A DNA stretch of 50,381 nt from Negativicutes bacterium (GCA_009929485.1 SAAJ01000022.1:1-50381); one strand, 5' to 3'; positions 35,952 through 44,308 are shown, counted from the stretch's first letter. Notes: generated from the letters alone by a model not told the origin. Translations and numbers: made by a program.

Positions 35952-37181
35952 CTAGTGGGTGTTGCCGTCAGTAAAATAGAGAGGCGGGATAAAGCGTAAG
36001 GGGCGGACTAGATGGTTTCCCTGTAGATCCAAGACTTCTTTTTCCGGGGTTTGTACAACCAGCGAGTGTGTGCCGGTTAATTCCCAAAAAAGAAGCTGTG
36101 CGAAACGGCCATCAGTCAGCTCCAGCCATTCTCCGGCAAGATGATTTTGCATAAGCTTCAGGAAAGCTTGTCCGCAGTGCGTATCTAGCTGGCCCGAGAG
36201 AATCGAGCTTTGGATTTCATCTAAGGCTACAACCGCACTATGCTGGGTGCCGTAGCTTTTTTGCGAAGTCATGGCGTCGTATACGTCGGCTATGGCGATG
36301 ATTTTGGCAAAAACATGCGTTTTATCGCTCTTGGTATGCAGGGGGTAGCCGCTGCCGTCTAAGCGCTCATGATGCTGCAGAACGCCCATGAGAACAGGCA
36401 AGTCGTATTCTTTTTGCTTTTGAAGAAACCGAAAGCCTAGAAGGGAATGCAAACGAACTTTTTCCTTCTCATCTTCCGACAAGGGCTGTTGCTTACCCAG
36501 CACTTCCAAAGAAATGCGTAGCTTTCCTACGTCGTGCAGCAGCGCCGACAGCGTCAGCGCCTGCAGCCGTTCTTCGGAAAAATCGCATTGCTTGCCGATT
36601 AGGGCGGAAAGAAGAGCGACATGCAAGGTGTGATGGAATATATAGGGAGAATTCCGCGGGTGCAAATGCAAACAGCGCAGCACCTGCACAGGGGAAGCGG
36701 TTAAAACAAGGATATCGCCGGCCAAGGTATTAAGAAGCTCTTTCTCCAAGCGGCTGTGTAAACGGGCTGAAGAGAAAATATGTTTTGTTTCCTCAAGCAA
36801 ACGACGATAATGCATGCTTAATTCGCTTTGAGGAGATTGACTCCAAAAAGCATCCCAAAGCATTTGAAAAGGAGCCGACGATGTAATGGGTTCTTTTCTT
36901 GGAGACAAGTCTAAAACCGGTTCTGGTTCTGCAAACGCTTCTTCTATATAAGGAAACTCCGGCTCGTTCGCTGTGCTTTCTTCCGGCAGATTTGGCGAAC
37001 GGTCTTCCCAAATAGTAACTTGCATGATAAGCAAGTTTTGCAAGAGGGAAATGTGCTTGGCCGATAAAACCACTCCCTGGCTGAGCAGCATTTTCCCGTT
37101 GAAGTCATAGACCGGCGAAGCTAGTCGCATACCTGCTTGGAGACTGGATATATCACAGATCTTGGCTTGATAGGGGTGCAT
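35952..37181 (-). CDS. HD-GYP domain protein (probable c-di-GMP phosphodiesterase)
   Basis: 409 aa. An N-terminal domain of unknown type (about 1-150) precedes the HD-GYP domain (about 165-340). The motifs HDVGKLRI, HHERLDGSGYP and DVYDAMTS are intact, so hydrolysis of c-di-GMP is likely. The C-terminal 65 residues look like a PilZ-less beta domain I cannot name. Two starts are possible; the one at 37181 is chosen because AAAGGAGG touches the first ATG (37190) but lies 9 nt before the second. The pair with the EAL/HDOD gene suggests a shared signalling role. Confidence 0.9.
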   Translation of the reverse strand: MHPYQAKICDISSLQAGMRLASPVYDFNGKMLLSQGVVLSAKHISLLQNLLIMQVTIWEDRSPNLPEESTANEPEFPYIEEAFAEPEPVLDLSPRKEPITSSAPFQMLWDAFWSQSPQSELSMHYRRLLEETKHIFSSARLHSRLEKELLNTLAGDILVLTASPVQVLRCLHLHPRNSPYIFHHTLHVALLSALIGKQCDFSEERLQALTLSALLHDVGKLRISLEVLGKQQPLSEDEKEKVRLHSLLGFRFLQKQKEYDLPVLMGVLQHHERLDGSGYPLHTKSDKTHVFAKIIAIADVYDAMTSQKSYGTQHSAVVALDEIQSSILSGQLDTHCGQAFLKLMQNHLAGEWLELTDGRFAQLLFWELTGTHSLVVQTPEKEVLDLQGNHLVRPLRFIPPLYFTDGNTH

Positions 37182-37309
37182 GCACGGCATCCTCCTTTAG
37201 AGTGGGACTCTTTTTTAGTATGATATAATCAAGTATACTGTTATTTTATCAAAATTGCGAATAAATGTCGCGTGGAACCTTGAAACTGTGCGAATTTTGG
37301 AGGAAAGTC

Positions 37310-37996
37310 ATGGCTTGGAGTGTTGGGTTGTCCTGGCAAGTGCTGGTAGGCTTATCTTGGGCGTTGTGGGGGCGATGGCGGCAGCAGCCGCGGCTAGTTC
37401 GGCCGCTTATGCTTTTTTTAGCTGGTTGCGGCGTTGCCGTTGAGCTGGCTGTTTATTCTATATGGGAAGCGGGGCCGACGGCTGAAGAAAGTCTTTGGAT
37501 AGGCTGCTATTTTTTGGCGAGCCTTGTTGGGAAGCGGCTGCCGGGTATGGCTTGGTGGCTGGCCTTGCTAGGGGGGCTTTTAGGGGGGCTTTTGCTGGGA
37601 GGTCACGCTGCAGCGCTGGCGTCGTTGCCTGGAGCTCCCGCTGCTGCGGTAATCTGGCTGAGCTTTTTTGGCAGCGCCCTTGGCGGCGGGGCGCTCTTGT
37701 ATACAGCGTTGTCCGCGCAGTGGCAAGAAGAAATGCATTTGGGCGTACTGAATGTTTTAGCGGTGGGCGTTTTGGCGACATCTGTCTTAACGGGCAGCCA
37801 ACTTTGGCTTCTTATAAATGCTTCATTTTCACTGCAGTCTTGGTTAGCTGTTGGAGGGCTTATTTATAGCGGCGTATTGCAGCCGCTGAAATGGCTGCAG
37901 CAGCCGGGAGTGCCGCAGAAGAGGCGGCTTTGGCTGGCGTTTAGCTTGTTTGTGTTTTGCACTTGGTGGCTGCGTAATGAGTATTATTTTCATTGA
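37310..37996 (+). CDS. Multi-pass membrane protein of unknown function
   Basis: 228 aa with about seven hydrophobic segments and very short loops. It is rich in Gly, Ala, Leu and Trp, and contains the Gly-rich stretch LALLGGLLGGLLLGGHAAAL (about 89-108). No family is recognised. The start at 37310 is chosen for its TTGGAGGA site; an earlier in-frame ATG at 37265 lacks one. It lies between the HD-GYP gene and the feo promoter, whose -35 box begins within its last codons. Function unknown. Confidence 0.72.
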   Translation: MAWSVGLSWQVLVGLSWALWGRWRQQPRLVRPLMLFLAGCGVAVELAVYSIWEAGPTAEESLWIGCYFLASLVGKRLPGMAWWLALLGGLLGGLLLGGHAAALASLPGAPAAAVIWLSFFGSALGGGALLYTALSAQWQEEMHLGVLNVLAVGVLATSVLTGSQLWLLINASFSLQSWLAVGGLIYSGVLQPLKWLQQPGVPQKRRLWLAFSLFVFCTWWLRNEYYFH

Positions 37997-38022
37997 CAGG
38001 GTTTGGGGTTATTTCGTATAAT
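37993..38022 (+). promoter_or_regulatory. feoAB promoter
   Basis: Consensus TTGACA (37993-37998) and TATAAT (38017-38022) with an 18-nt spacer. The predicted start near 38029 falls at the first Fur-box-like sequence. Confidence 0.75.
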
Positions 38023-38030
38023 ACAAGTAG

Positions 38031-38050
38031 GAATTAATGATAATTAATTT
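38031..38050. promoter_or_regulatory. Fur-box-like site 1 before feoA
   Basis: TTAATGATAATTAATTTC matches about 14 of 19 positions of the Fur consensus (GATAATGATAATCATTATC), with the core TAATGATAAT exact. It overlaps the predicted transcription start, so iron repression is likely. Confidence 0.65.
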
Positions 38051-38105
38051 CAATGGTTTTGCAAACTGGGCCAAAGCCTGTTTGTCTTTTTTTGAGTATT
38101 GACGT

Positions 38106-38124
38106 GATAATGATAATCGAGATC
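38106..38124. promoter_or_regulatory. Fur-box-like site 2 before feoA
   Basis: GATAATGATAATCGAGATC matches 16 of 19 Fur consensus positions. It sits about 15 nt before the feoA start, in the leader and just before the GGAGGAG ribosome binding site. Confidence 0.7.
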
Positions 38125-38137
38125 ATGGAGGAGTACT

Positions 38138-38356
38138 ATGACCTTAGATCAAGTACAGCGCGGACAGAAAATACGAATTTTAGCCATCCCGCAAGAAGAA
38201 ATACGAGCGCAAGCCATCCGCTTTGGTATTTCTATTGGCGCCGAGGTGGAATGTGCGGAAAAAATTATGGCAGGACCTATTGTGCTCGCCAAAGGAAAAC
38301 AAGAAATTGCCATTGGCCGCCGTTTGGCGGAAAACATTAAAATTGCTTTAGCGTAA
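38138..38356 (+). CDS. feoA: Ferrous iron transport protein FeoA
   Basis: 72 aa, a single SH3-like FeoA domain ending in AIGRRLAENIKIALA, the typical last strand. FeoA is a cytoplasmic partner of the FeoB iron channel. GGAGGAG precedes the ATG. It is 21 nt from feoB and shares its Fur-box promoter. Confidence 0.93.
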   Translation: MTLDQVQRGQKIRILAIPQEEIRAQAIRFGISIGAEVECAEKIMAGPIVLAKGKQEIAIGRRLAENIKIALA

Positions 38357-38377
38357 CTAGAAAAGGAGACAGCCGAC

Positions 38378-40285
38378 ATGTCTTGTCATAACAAGAGCTG
38401 CTGCCACGAAAAGAAAAATAACCTCTCAGGACAAAAGCATTGTGGGCTGGGACACCCTTCGTTAGAGGGCGTGGTGCCGTCAGGAGCCAGGAAGATTGTT
38501 TTAGTGGGCAACCCGAATGTGGGTAAATCCGTATTCTTTAATTATTTGACCGGTTTGTATGTGGATGTGTCCAATTTTCCCGGTACGACGGTGGATATTT
38601 CCTATGGCAAACTGGGAGAAGACGTTGTAATTGACACTCCCGGCGTATATGGAATTTCTTCTTTTAATGATGAAGAGCGCGTGGCTAGAGATGTCATTCT
38701 TTCGGCTGATTTAATTGTTAATGTGGTGGATGCGGTTCATTTGGAGCGGGACTTGTTTTTGACGCTGCAGGTGATTGATACAGGCATTCCCGTGCTGGTA
38801 GCCCTGAATATGGTGGATGACGCCGCGCAAAAGGGCATTCAAGTGGATGCGCACTTGTTGGAGCATCTGCTGGGAGTTCCCGTCGTTTCTACGGTGGCCG
38901 TCAAGGGACAGGGCCTAGAACAGGTACGAGGACGTCTGGACGAGGCTAGGGTGGGAAGTGTGCCAGCGACGCTGCAACGAGAATTGAAAGAGGCCTTAAA
39001 TCGCATTGGCAGTCAAGCGGAGGCTCTTTTGGTGCTCGAAGGAGATCCTCATGTAGCGGAGCGGCATGGCATTGCGCCTGGCGACCGCCGCGAGGCTATC
39101 TATAGTGACCGTCGTGAGCGCGTGAACGATTTGGTTTGCCATGTTTTGAGCGAGACGCAGCAAGGCGTAGATTTTGCCACGCGTTTGGGGCGTTGGATGC
39201 TGCGACCGGCGACAGGGGTGCCGTTTTTTCTGTTGGCTGTTTCTTTGATGTTCTATTTTATCGGCGTTTTCGTGGCCCAAGATGTGGTTGGCTTTACGGA
39301 AGAGACCTTGATGCAGGGGTACTATGAGCCGATGATGCGAGGCCTGGTTGGACGATATGTGTCTGAAGAATCGGTGCTAGGAGCCTTTTTGATTGGCGAA
39401 TTCGGACTTATGACGATGACCGTTACCTATGTACTGGGTCTTTTGCTGCCTCTGGTTGTGGCTTTTTATTTCATACTTTCCATTATGGAGGATTCGGGTT
39501 ATTTGCCGCGCTTGGCTACCTTAGTGGACCGGATGATGAACTTGATTGGTCTTAACGGGCGGGCAATTATTCCTATGATCCTTGGTTTTGGCTGTATTAC
39601 GATGGCTACCATTACGACAAGGCTGCTGGGCTCGGAACGGGAACGGACCATCGCGACGGCGCTTTTAGGGCTGGCCATTCCTTGTTCGGCGCAGCTGGGC
39701 GTTATTGTGGGGCTCTTGTCCGGCATTGGCGCTTACTATACGACCTTGTACGTGGGGATTTTGGTGCTGGTACTGGGCGTGACCGGGCGGGTGCTTAGCC
39801 GGGTATTGCCAGGAGAAACCAGCGATCTTCTTATTGATTTGCCGCCTCTTCGTCTGCCGCGCTTAGAAAATGTCTTAAAAAAGATGGCTACCAAGTCGTA
39901 TGCATTTTTAAAGGAAGCGGCTCCCTTGTTTGCGCTGGGGGCGCTGATTATTACGACGCTGCAGGTGACTGGCCTTTTGGAGACCATTCAAGATGTGCTG
40001 ACCCCTGTAACGGTAGGCATGCTCAAGCTGCCCCGAGAATCAGCAACCATTTTTATTATGGGTATGATCCGGCGTGATTTTGGCGCTGCCGGGCTGACGG
40101 ATATGGCGATTTCGCCGGAGCAAATGCTGGTTTCTTTGGTGACGATTACTTTGTTTGTGCCTTGTATTGCTTCGGTACTGGTGATGTTTAAAGAACGCGG
40201 TCGCGTGGAAGGAACGGTTATTTGGCTGGGTTCGTGGGTGGCGGCCTTTGCAGTGGGCGGGTTGGTTGCTGCGGTGCTGCTCTAA
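38378..40285 (+). CDS. feoB: Ferrous iron transporter FeoB
   Basis: 635 aa. The N-terminal G-domain has G1 GNPNVGKS (about 44-51), G3 DTPG and G4 NMVD (about 146), then the helical GDI-like domain and a membrane part of about eight helices (from residue 280). It imports Fe2+. The N-terminus carries an extra Cys/His-rich stretch (SCHNKSCCHEKK and KHCGLGHP), which is not part of the G-domain and may bind metal. Membrane Cys in PCSAQLG and PCIASV are the ones conserved in FeoB. Co-transcribed with feoA. Confidence 0.96.
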   Translation: MSCHNKSCCHEKKNNLSGQKHCGLGHPSLEGVVPSGARKIVLVGNPNVGKSVFFNYLTGLYVDVSNFPGTTVDISYGKLGEDVVIDTPGVYGISSFNDEERVARDVILSADLIVNVVDAVHLERDLFLTLQVIDTGIPVLVALNMVDDAAQKGIQVDAHLLEHLLGVPVVSTVAVKGQGLEQVRGRLDEARVGSVPATLQRELKEALNRIGSQAEALLVLEGDPHVAERHGIAPGDRREAIYSDRRERVNDLVCHVLSETQQGVDFATRLGRWMLRPATGVPFFLLAVSLMFYFIGVFVAQDVVGFTEETLMQGYYEPMMRGLVGRYVSEESVLGAFLIGEFGLMTMTVTYVLGLLLPLVVAFYFILSIMEDSGYLPRLATLVDRMMNLIGLNGRAIIPMILGFGCITMATITTRLLGSERERTIATALLGLAIPCSAQLGVIVGLLSGIGAYYTTLYVGILVLVLGVTGRVLSRVLPGETSDLLIDLPPLRLPRLENVLKKMATKSYAFLKEAAPLFALGALIITTLQVTGLLETIQDVLTPVTVGMLKLPRESATIFIMGMIRRDFGAAGLTDMAISPEQMLVSLVTITLFVPCIASVLVMFKERGRVEGTVIWLGSWVAAFAVGGLVAAVLL

Positions 40286-40302
40286 GAATGGAGGCTGATT
40301 AT

Positions 40303-40455
40303 ATGAAGCAATGTCCAACTTGCGCTTTTCCTCTTACGGCTCAGGCCGGGCTGCGCTGTCCTCGTTGCCGGACGCTGTTGGTGACGCCTTGCGGTGGCTC
40401 TTGTTCTAAGTGCCGGCAAAAAGAGGACTGTAAGCAAAACGGAAGTAATTCCTAA
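40303..40455 (+). CDS. Cys-rich mini-protein (zinc-ribbon type) behind feoB
   Basis: 50 aa with eight Cys: CPTC (4-7), CPRC (19-22), then CGGSCSKC and a final KEDC. This could form two metal sites. The start at 40303 follows GGAGGCTG and is 17 nt from the feoB stop, so it is probably the third gene of the feo unit. It is not FeoC-like (no winged helix can be seen). A role in iron or metal handling is inferred only from position. Confidence 0.7.
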   Translation: MKQCPTCAFPLTAQAGLRCPRCRTLLVTPCGGSCSKCRQKEDCKQNGSNS

Positions 40456-40494
40456 GCGAGTAGCATAAAAGCATAGGAAAGTCTAAGGGTATGG

Positions 40495-40537
40495 AAAGAA
40501 TTGTCTTTGGCTAAACAAAGGCAGTTCTTTCTTTTTT
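40495..40537 (+). terminator. Intrinsic terminator of the feo unit
   Basis: AAAGAATTGTCTTTG pairs imperfectly with CAAAGGCAGTTCTTT, followed by CTTTTTTATA. It closes the feoA-feoB-mini-protein transcript. Confidence 0.8.
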
Positions 40538-40568
40538 ATATCGTTTTGCAGACATAATACAGTATTCT

Positions 40569-40588
40569 TTGCATGCAAGTGTATACAA
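40569..40588. promoter_or_regulatory. Adjacent palindromes upstream of the hydrogenase promoter
   Basis: TTGCATGCAA (40569-40578) and TGTATACA (40580-40587) are two perfect palindromes one base apart, about 25 bp before the -35 box. They look like a regulator site; the TTGTATACAA-like half recalls GntR-family operators, but the protein is not identified. Confidence 0.4.
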
Positions 40589-40612
40589 TGGGATTGTTTT
40601 CACTTTATAAAG

Positions 40613-40641
40613 TTGAATAATGGTTTTAAAAGTAGTATAAT
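40613..40641 (+). promoter_or_regulatory. Promoter of the [FeFe] hydrogenase operon
   Basis: TTGAAT (40613-40618) and TATAAT (40636-40641) with a 17-nt spacer. Transcription should start near 40648, about 43 nt before the start codon. Confidence 0.65.
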
Positions 40642-40690
40642 ACGGACAATATAAAACATTCTATAATTTGTGCAAGGGAGCGGCAGAAAA

Positions 40691-42205
40691 ATGGGCGCAA
40701 AGAATAGCACTTCATTTTCAAGACGAAATTTTTTACGCCTCTGTGGTCTGGGGGTAACGGCAGGAGCGCTAGGAAGCGCCGGCTGCGGTCATGAAGCAGT
40801 AAGCGGACGGGGGTGGCTGCCGACGCAGTATCGGCAGCCAGCGACCGCTTTGGCTGCCTTGCGGGGCCGTGTGTCACTGGAAGAAGAAGATCCGGCCTTG
40901 TGCCGTGATGATCGCAAATGCATTCTTTGCGGCCAATGTCTGCAGGTCTGCCGGGATGTGCAGACTGTATATGGTCAATACGATCTGCCTGTGCGTGATG
41001 CGGCTATTTGCGTGCATTGCGGGCAGTGCGCCCTTTACTGTCCGACTGGCGCTATCCGGGAAAAGGATGATACAAAGCGCGTTCAAGAGGCGCTGGCGGA
41101 TAAAAGCCGGCAAACTGTGATTCAATTGGCGCCGGCGACGCGCGTGTCCCTTGGCGAAGCCTTTGGACTTGCCCCGGGGAGTATTACGGCGCAGCAGCAT
41201 GTGGCGGCGTGGCGGCAAGGCGGCGCGACGGCTGTGTTTGACACGGCTTTTGCCGCCGATGTGACGGTGTGGGAAGAGGCGGCGGAGTTTTTGCATCGTT
41301 GGGAAAAAGGAGCGCTGCCTCATTTTACCTCCTGCTGTCCGGCATGGGTGAAGTTTTGCGAGTATTTTTACCCTCAATGGCTGCCTCGATTGTCTACCGT
41401 TAAATCGCCGCAGCAAATACTGGGAACGTTGCTGAAATCCGAGTATGGAAAAAACTATGGCTTGCGGCCCAAGGATATTTTTTCTGTAGCGGTAATGCCT
41501 TGTACTGCGAAAAAGTTTGAATGCTTGCGCCAAAAAGAAGCCTCCGGCTTGCAGGCGGTAGACGCCGTGCTGACCGTGCGGGAAGCGGCGGCTTTGTTTC
41601 AGCGACAAGGTGTAACAGTACCCTCGTTAGCGCCGCGTGAATTTGACGAGCCTTTTGGCGTCGCCAGCGGCGGCGGCCGCATTTTTGGCGCTCGGGGCGG
41701 CGTAAGTGAAGCGGTGGCGCGCAGCCTCTGGCGGCAGGGAGCAGGGGAAGATTTGCCTCCAGAAGCGCTGCAATGGCGTCAGCGAGAGGATTTGAAAGGA
41801 CTGCGGGAAGCGAAGCTGGCTCTGCCGCATGGAAGGACGCTCCGTCTCGCTGCGGCGCAAGGTCTGGGGCAAGCGCGGGTCATGATGGAAGCGCTGCAAA
41901 GCGGTCAAGGAAGCTGGGACTTTATTGAGGTGATGGCTTGTCCCGGAGGCTGTGTTGGGGGCGGCGGTCAGCCGTTGAGCCAATTGCCGCCTACCGAAGA
42001 AGGGCGACAGGCGCGCATCGCCGCTATGCGGGCGCAGGATCGGCAGGATCTGCGTTCCAGTCATGAAAGCCGGGAGGCCCGGAACGTATATGAGACATTT
42101 TTAGGCGAGCCCTGCGGCGAAAAAGCGGAAGCGTTGCTGCATACCTCGTTTCAAGATCGACATCAGGCATTTGCTGCTAAGGCGCAGCCGGAAAGGAGGA
42201 TATGA
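40691..42205 (+). CDS. Tat-exported [FeFe] hydrogenase catalytic subunit
   Basis: 504 aa. A twin-arginine signal (SRRNFLRLCG at about 9-18, then a hydrophobic stretch) is followed by a ferredoxin-like part with CxxCxxCxxxC sets (CILCGQCLQVC and CVHCGQCALYC). The H-cluster domain carries all three motifs: TSCCPAW (near 213), MPCTAKKFE (near 268) and ACPGGCVGGGGQP (near 415). Iron and proton-transfer Cys are intact, so it should be active. A Cys after the signal (GSAGC) might even make it a lipoprotein, but the lipobox is poor. The start at 40691 is chosen because GGGAG lies inside the longer GTG-started frame (40670). Genes for a HybA-like and a HybB-like protein follow, so it is probably a periplasmic respiratory hydrogenase. 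Confidence 0.93.
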   Translation: MGAKNSTSFSRRNFLRLCGLGVTAGALGSAGCGHEAVSGRGWLPTQYRQPATALAALRGRVSLEEEDPALCRDDRKCILCGQCLQVCRDVQTVYGQYDLPVRDAAICVHCGQCALYCPTGAIREKDDTKRVQEALADKSRQTVIQLAPATRVSLGEAFGLAPGSITAQQHVAAWRQGGATAVFDTAFAADVTVWEEAAEFLHRWEKGALPHFTSCCPAWVKFCEYFYPQWLPRLSTVKSPQQILGTLLKSEYGKNYGLRPKDIFSVAVMPCTAKKFECLRQKEASGLQAVDAVLTVREAAALFQRQGVTVPSLAPREFDEPFGVASGGGRIFGARGGVSEAVARSLWRQGAGEDLPPEALQWRQREDLKGLREAKLALPHGRTLRLAAAQGLGQARVMMEALQSGQGSWDFIEVMACPGGCVGGGGQPLSQLPPTEEGRQARIAAMRAQDRQDLRSSHESREARNVYETFLGEPCGEKAEALLHTSFQDRHQAFAAKAQPERRI

Positions 42206-42984
42206 TGCCGAAAAGCGTATTAGTAGATGTGACGCGCTGTATTGGCTGCGGAGCCTGTACTGTGGCATGCAAGCTGTGGAACGGCCTGGTTTACGACGAG
42301 CAGGTTCCCCACAGCGGTTCCAAGGCGCAGCTAAACGAGCGCAATTGGACGATTTTGGAGAAACGCCAGGTAAACGGGAGTCAGCGGCGGTATGTGAAAA
42401 AGCAGTGTATGCATTGCCTGGAACCGGCGTGCGTGTCGGCCTGCTTTTCTAAAGCGTTGCAGCGGGATGAGAGCGGCGCGGTCATCTATCATCCGGAGTT
42501 GTGCGTAGGCTGCCGGTATTGTATGGTGGCCTGTCCTTTTGAAGTGCCCAAATATGAGTGGGGCAAGCAAATTCCGTTGGTGGCTAAGTGCCAGTTTTGT
42601 TCGTCTAAGCTAGCTGCGGGAGAGGCGCCTGCTTGTACCGGCGCTTGTCCGACACAGGCTCTCTTATATGGAGAGCGCTCAGAGTTGTTGGCTGAGGCGC
42701 ATCGTCGCTTGCAAAATGGTTCTTATGTGCCCCAGGTATATGGCGAAAAGGAAATCGGCGGTACTTCTTGGCTATATCTTTCGGATGTACCTTTTGCGCA
42801 GCTTGGTTTTCCGGAAAAGTTGGGCGAAAAAAGCTTGCCTGCGTATACACAGGGATTTTTGTCGCAGACTCCATGGCTGGCTGTAGGCTGGGGCGGCTTT
42901 TTGGCAGGCATGTCCTGGTATACGCGGCGTCGGCGGCGTCTGAAAGACGAAGACAAGGAAGGCGGCGAAGAAGATGAAAGTTAA
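42202..42984 (+). CDS. HybA-like 4Fe-4S ferredoxin subunit with C-terminal anchor
   Basis: 260 aa. Four Cys sets of the DMSO-reductase/HybA type are present: CIGCGACTVACK (about 12-23), CMHCLEPACVSAC, CVGCRYCMVACP and CQFCSSKLA...CTGACP. A single hydrophobic segment at about 223-240 is followed by RRRRR, giving an N-outside anchor. There is no signal peptide of its own, so it probably travels with the Tat-signal hydrogenase. It passes electrons to the membrane subunit. It overlaps the upstream stop by 4 nt and the next gene by 11 nt, and AAAGGAGG precedes the start. Confidence 0.93.
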   Translation: MMPKSVLVDVTRCIGCGACTVACKLWNGLVYDEQVPHSGSKAQLNERNWTILEKRQVNGSQRRYVKKQCMHCLEPACVSACFSKALQRDESGAVIYHPELCVGCRYCMVACPFEVPKYEWGKQIPLVAKCQFCSSKLAAGEAPACTGACPTQALLYGERSELLAEAHRRLQNGSYVPQVYGEKEIGGTSWLYLSDVPFAQLGFPEKLGEKSLPAYTQGFLSQTPWLAVGWGGFLAGMSWYTRRRRRLKDEDKEGGEEDES

Positions 42985-44158
42985 CTTGTTTGGCTGGAAT
43001 TTTACAGTAACGCCTGCACGGTACTTCCTGACGGCGGTGGCGCTGCTTGGAATTATTGTCATTGTCTTTCGGCTGGTTACCGGTATGGGCGCGGTGACGA
43101 ATCTAAGCGATGAATGGCCATGGGGGCTTTGGATCGCTTTTGACGTTCTCACTGGCGTTGCTTTGGCTGGAGGCGGTTATTCGACGGCGCTGATTGTGCA
43201 TATTTTGCATCAGGATCGTTACTATCCCGTGGCCCGGGGGGCCATGTTGACTTCTCTTTTAGGCTATCTGTTGGTTATGGCTGGCCTCTTTTTGGATATC
43301 GGCCAATGGTTTAATTTCTGGCGTCCTTTTGTTTCCTGGGGCCATGCGTCGGTGCTGTTTGAAGTTTTTTGGTGCGTTTCCATTTATACAACCATTCAGT
43401 TTTTGGAATTTGGCGAAGTGGTTACCGAACGCATCGGCCGAAAATGGCATCTGTATTTTAAAAGGATGATTCCTGTGCTGATGATTATTGGCGTCGTGCT
43501 GCCCACGCTGCACCAATCGTCATTAGGAGCGCTTTTCTTGATCGCCGTACACAAGGTGTATCCTTTGTGGTGGTCCGAATGGCTGCCTGCATATTTTTTG
43601 CTGTCGTCCTTTTTTGTGGGCCCGGCGATGGTATGCGTGGAGTCCATCTTGTCCGGCCGCGTGTTTCGTCATCCGGTGCCGCTCCATGTTTTGCGCGGCT
43701 TAGCTTACATTGGCGGCGTGATGATGTTTTTGTACCTCTTGCTGAAGGTGCATGATTTTACGGTGCGTGGTTTGTGGCCGCTGGTATTTCAGGGGAATTT
43801 GCAGAGCTGGTTTTTCTTTTTCGAAATGGGGCTGTGCCTTTGCTTGCCCTTGGGCATTCTTTTTACCCTTTGGGGGCGTACAAAGAACGGCCTTCTGACT
43901 TACGGCGTACTAACCAGCCTAGGAGTCATCATGAACCGCCTGAATACGGCGATTACCGCAATGGTCATGGAAGGGAAAAGCTTGTATTTTCCGTCGATCT
44001 GGGAAATTATTGTCAGTGCGGCGCTGTTGGCGATGGGCTGTTTGTTGTACTGCTTTATTGTGGAGAATTTTTATATTTTAGACTATAAGCCGAAAGCGGA
44101 CAAAGAAAAAGTTCCAATGCAGCATCGTCTGGCCGAGGCGGAACTGGAGAATCATTAA
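42974..44158 (+). CDS. NrfD/HybB-like membrane subunit
   Basis: 394 aa with about ten transmembrane segments. It resembles the NrfD/PsrC/HybB family of quinone-reactive subunits, with the first-helix region ending in SDEWPWGLWIAFDVLTGVALAGG (shown in part). It should exchange electrons with menaquinone from the ferredoxin subunit. With the two preceding genes it forms a three-part electron path from H2 to quinone, or the reverse. It is the last gene of the operon. No maturation genes (hydE, hydF, hydG) are nearby. Confidence 0.92.
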   Translation: MKVNLFGWNFTVTPARYFLTAVALLGIIVIVFRLVTGMGAVTNLSDEWPWGLWIAFDVLTGVALAGGGYSTALIVHILHQDRYYPVARGAMLTSLLGYLLVMAGLFLDIGQWFNFWRPFVSWGHASVLFEVFWCVSIYTTIQFLEFGEVVTERIGRKWHLYFKRMIPVLMIIGVVLPTLHQSSLGALFLIAVHKVYPLWWSEWLPAYFLLSSFFVGPAMVCVESILSGRVFRHPVPLHVLRGLAYIGGVMMFLYLLLKVHDFTVRGLWPLVFQGNLQSWFFFFEMGLCLCLPLGILFTLWGRTKNGLLTYGVLTSLGVIMNRLNTAITAMVMEGKSLYFPSIWEIIVSAALLAMGCLLYCFIVENFYILDYKPKADKEKVPMQHRLAEAELENH

Positions 44159-44197
44159 ACGACTTAAAAAGGGTATACGAAAAGTTATGTTGTTATA

Positions 44198-44224
44198 AGG
44201 GGCTCCATTAGGAGCCCTATTTTG
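44198..44224 (+). terminator. Intrinsic terminator of the hydrogenase operon
   Basis: GGGCTCC-ATTA-GGAGCCC (44200-44217) followed by TATTTTG. Confidence 0.85.
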
Positions 44225-44308
44225 CATTCAAGACATTCTCTGCCTAAGACTGCGTAGCCGTTTTTCTGGTAATTTCTTGCTGAATTAGGTAAAGAAAGGG
44301 CAATTTCC

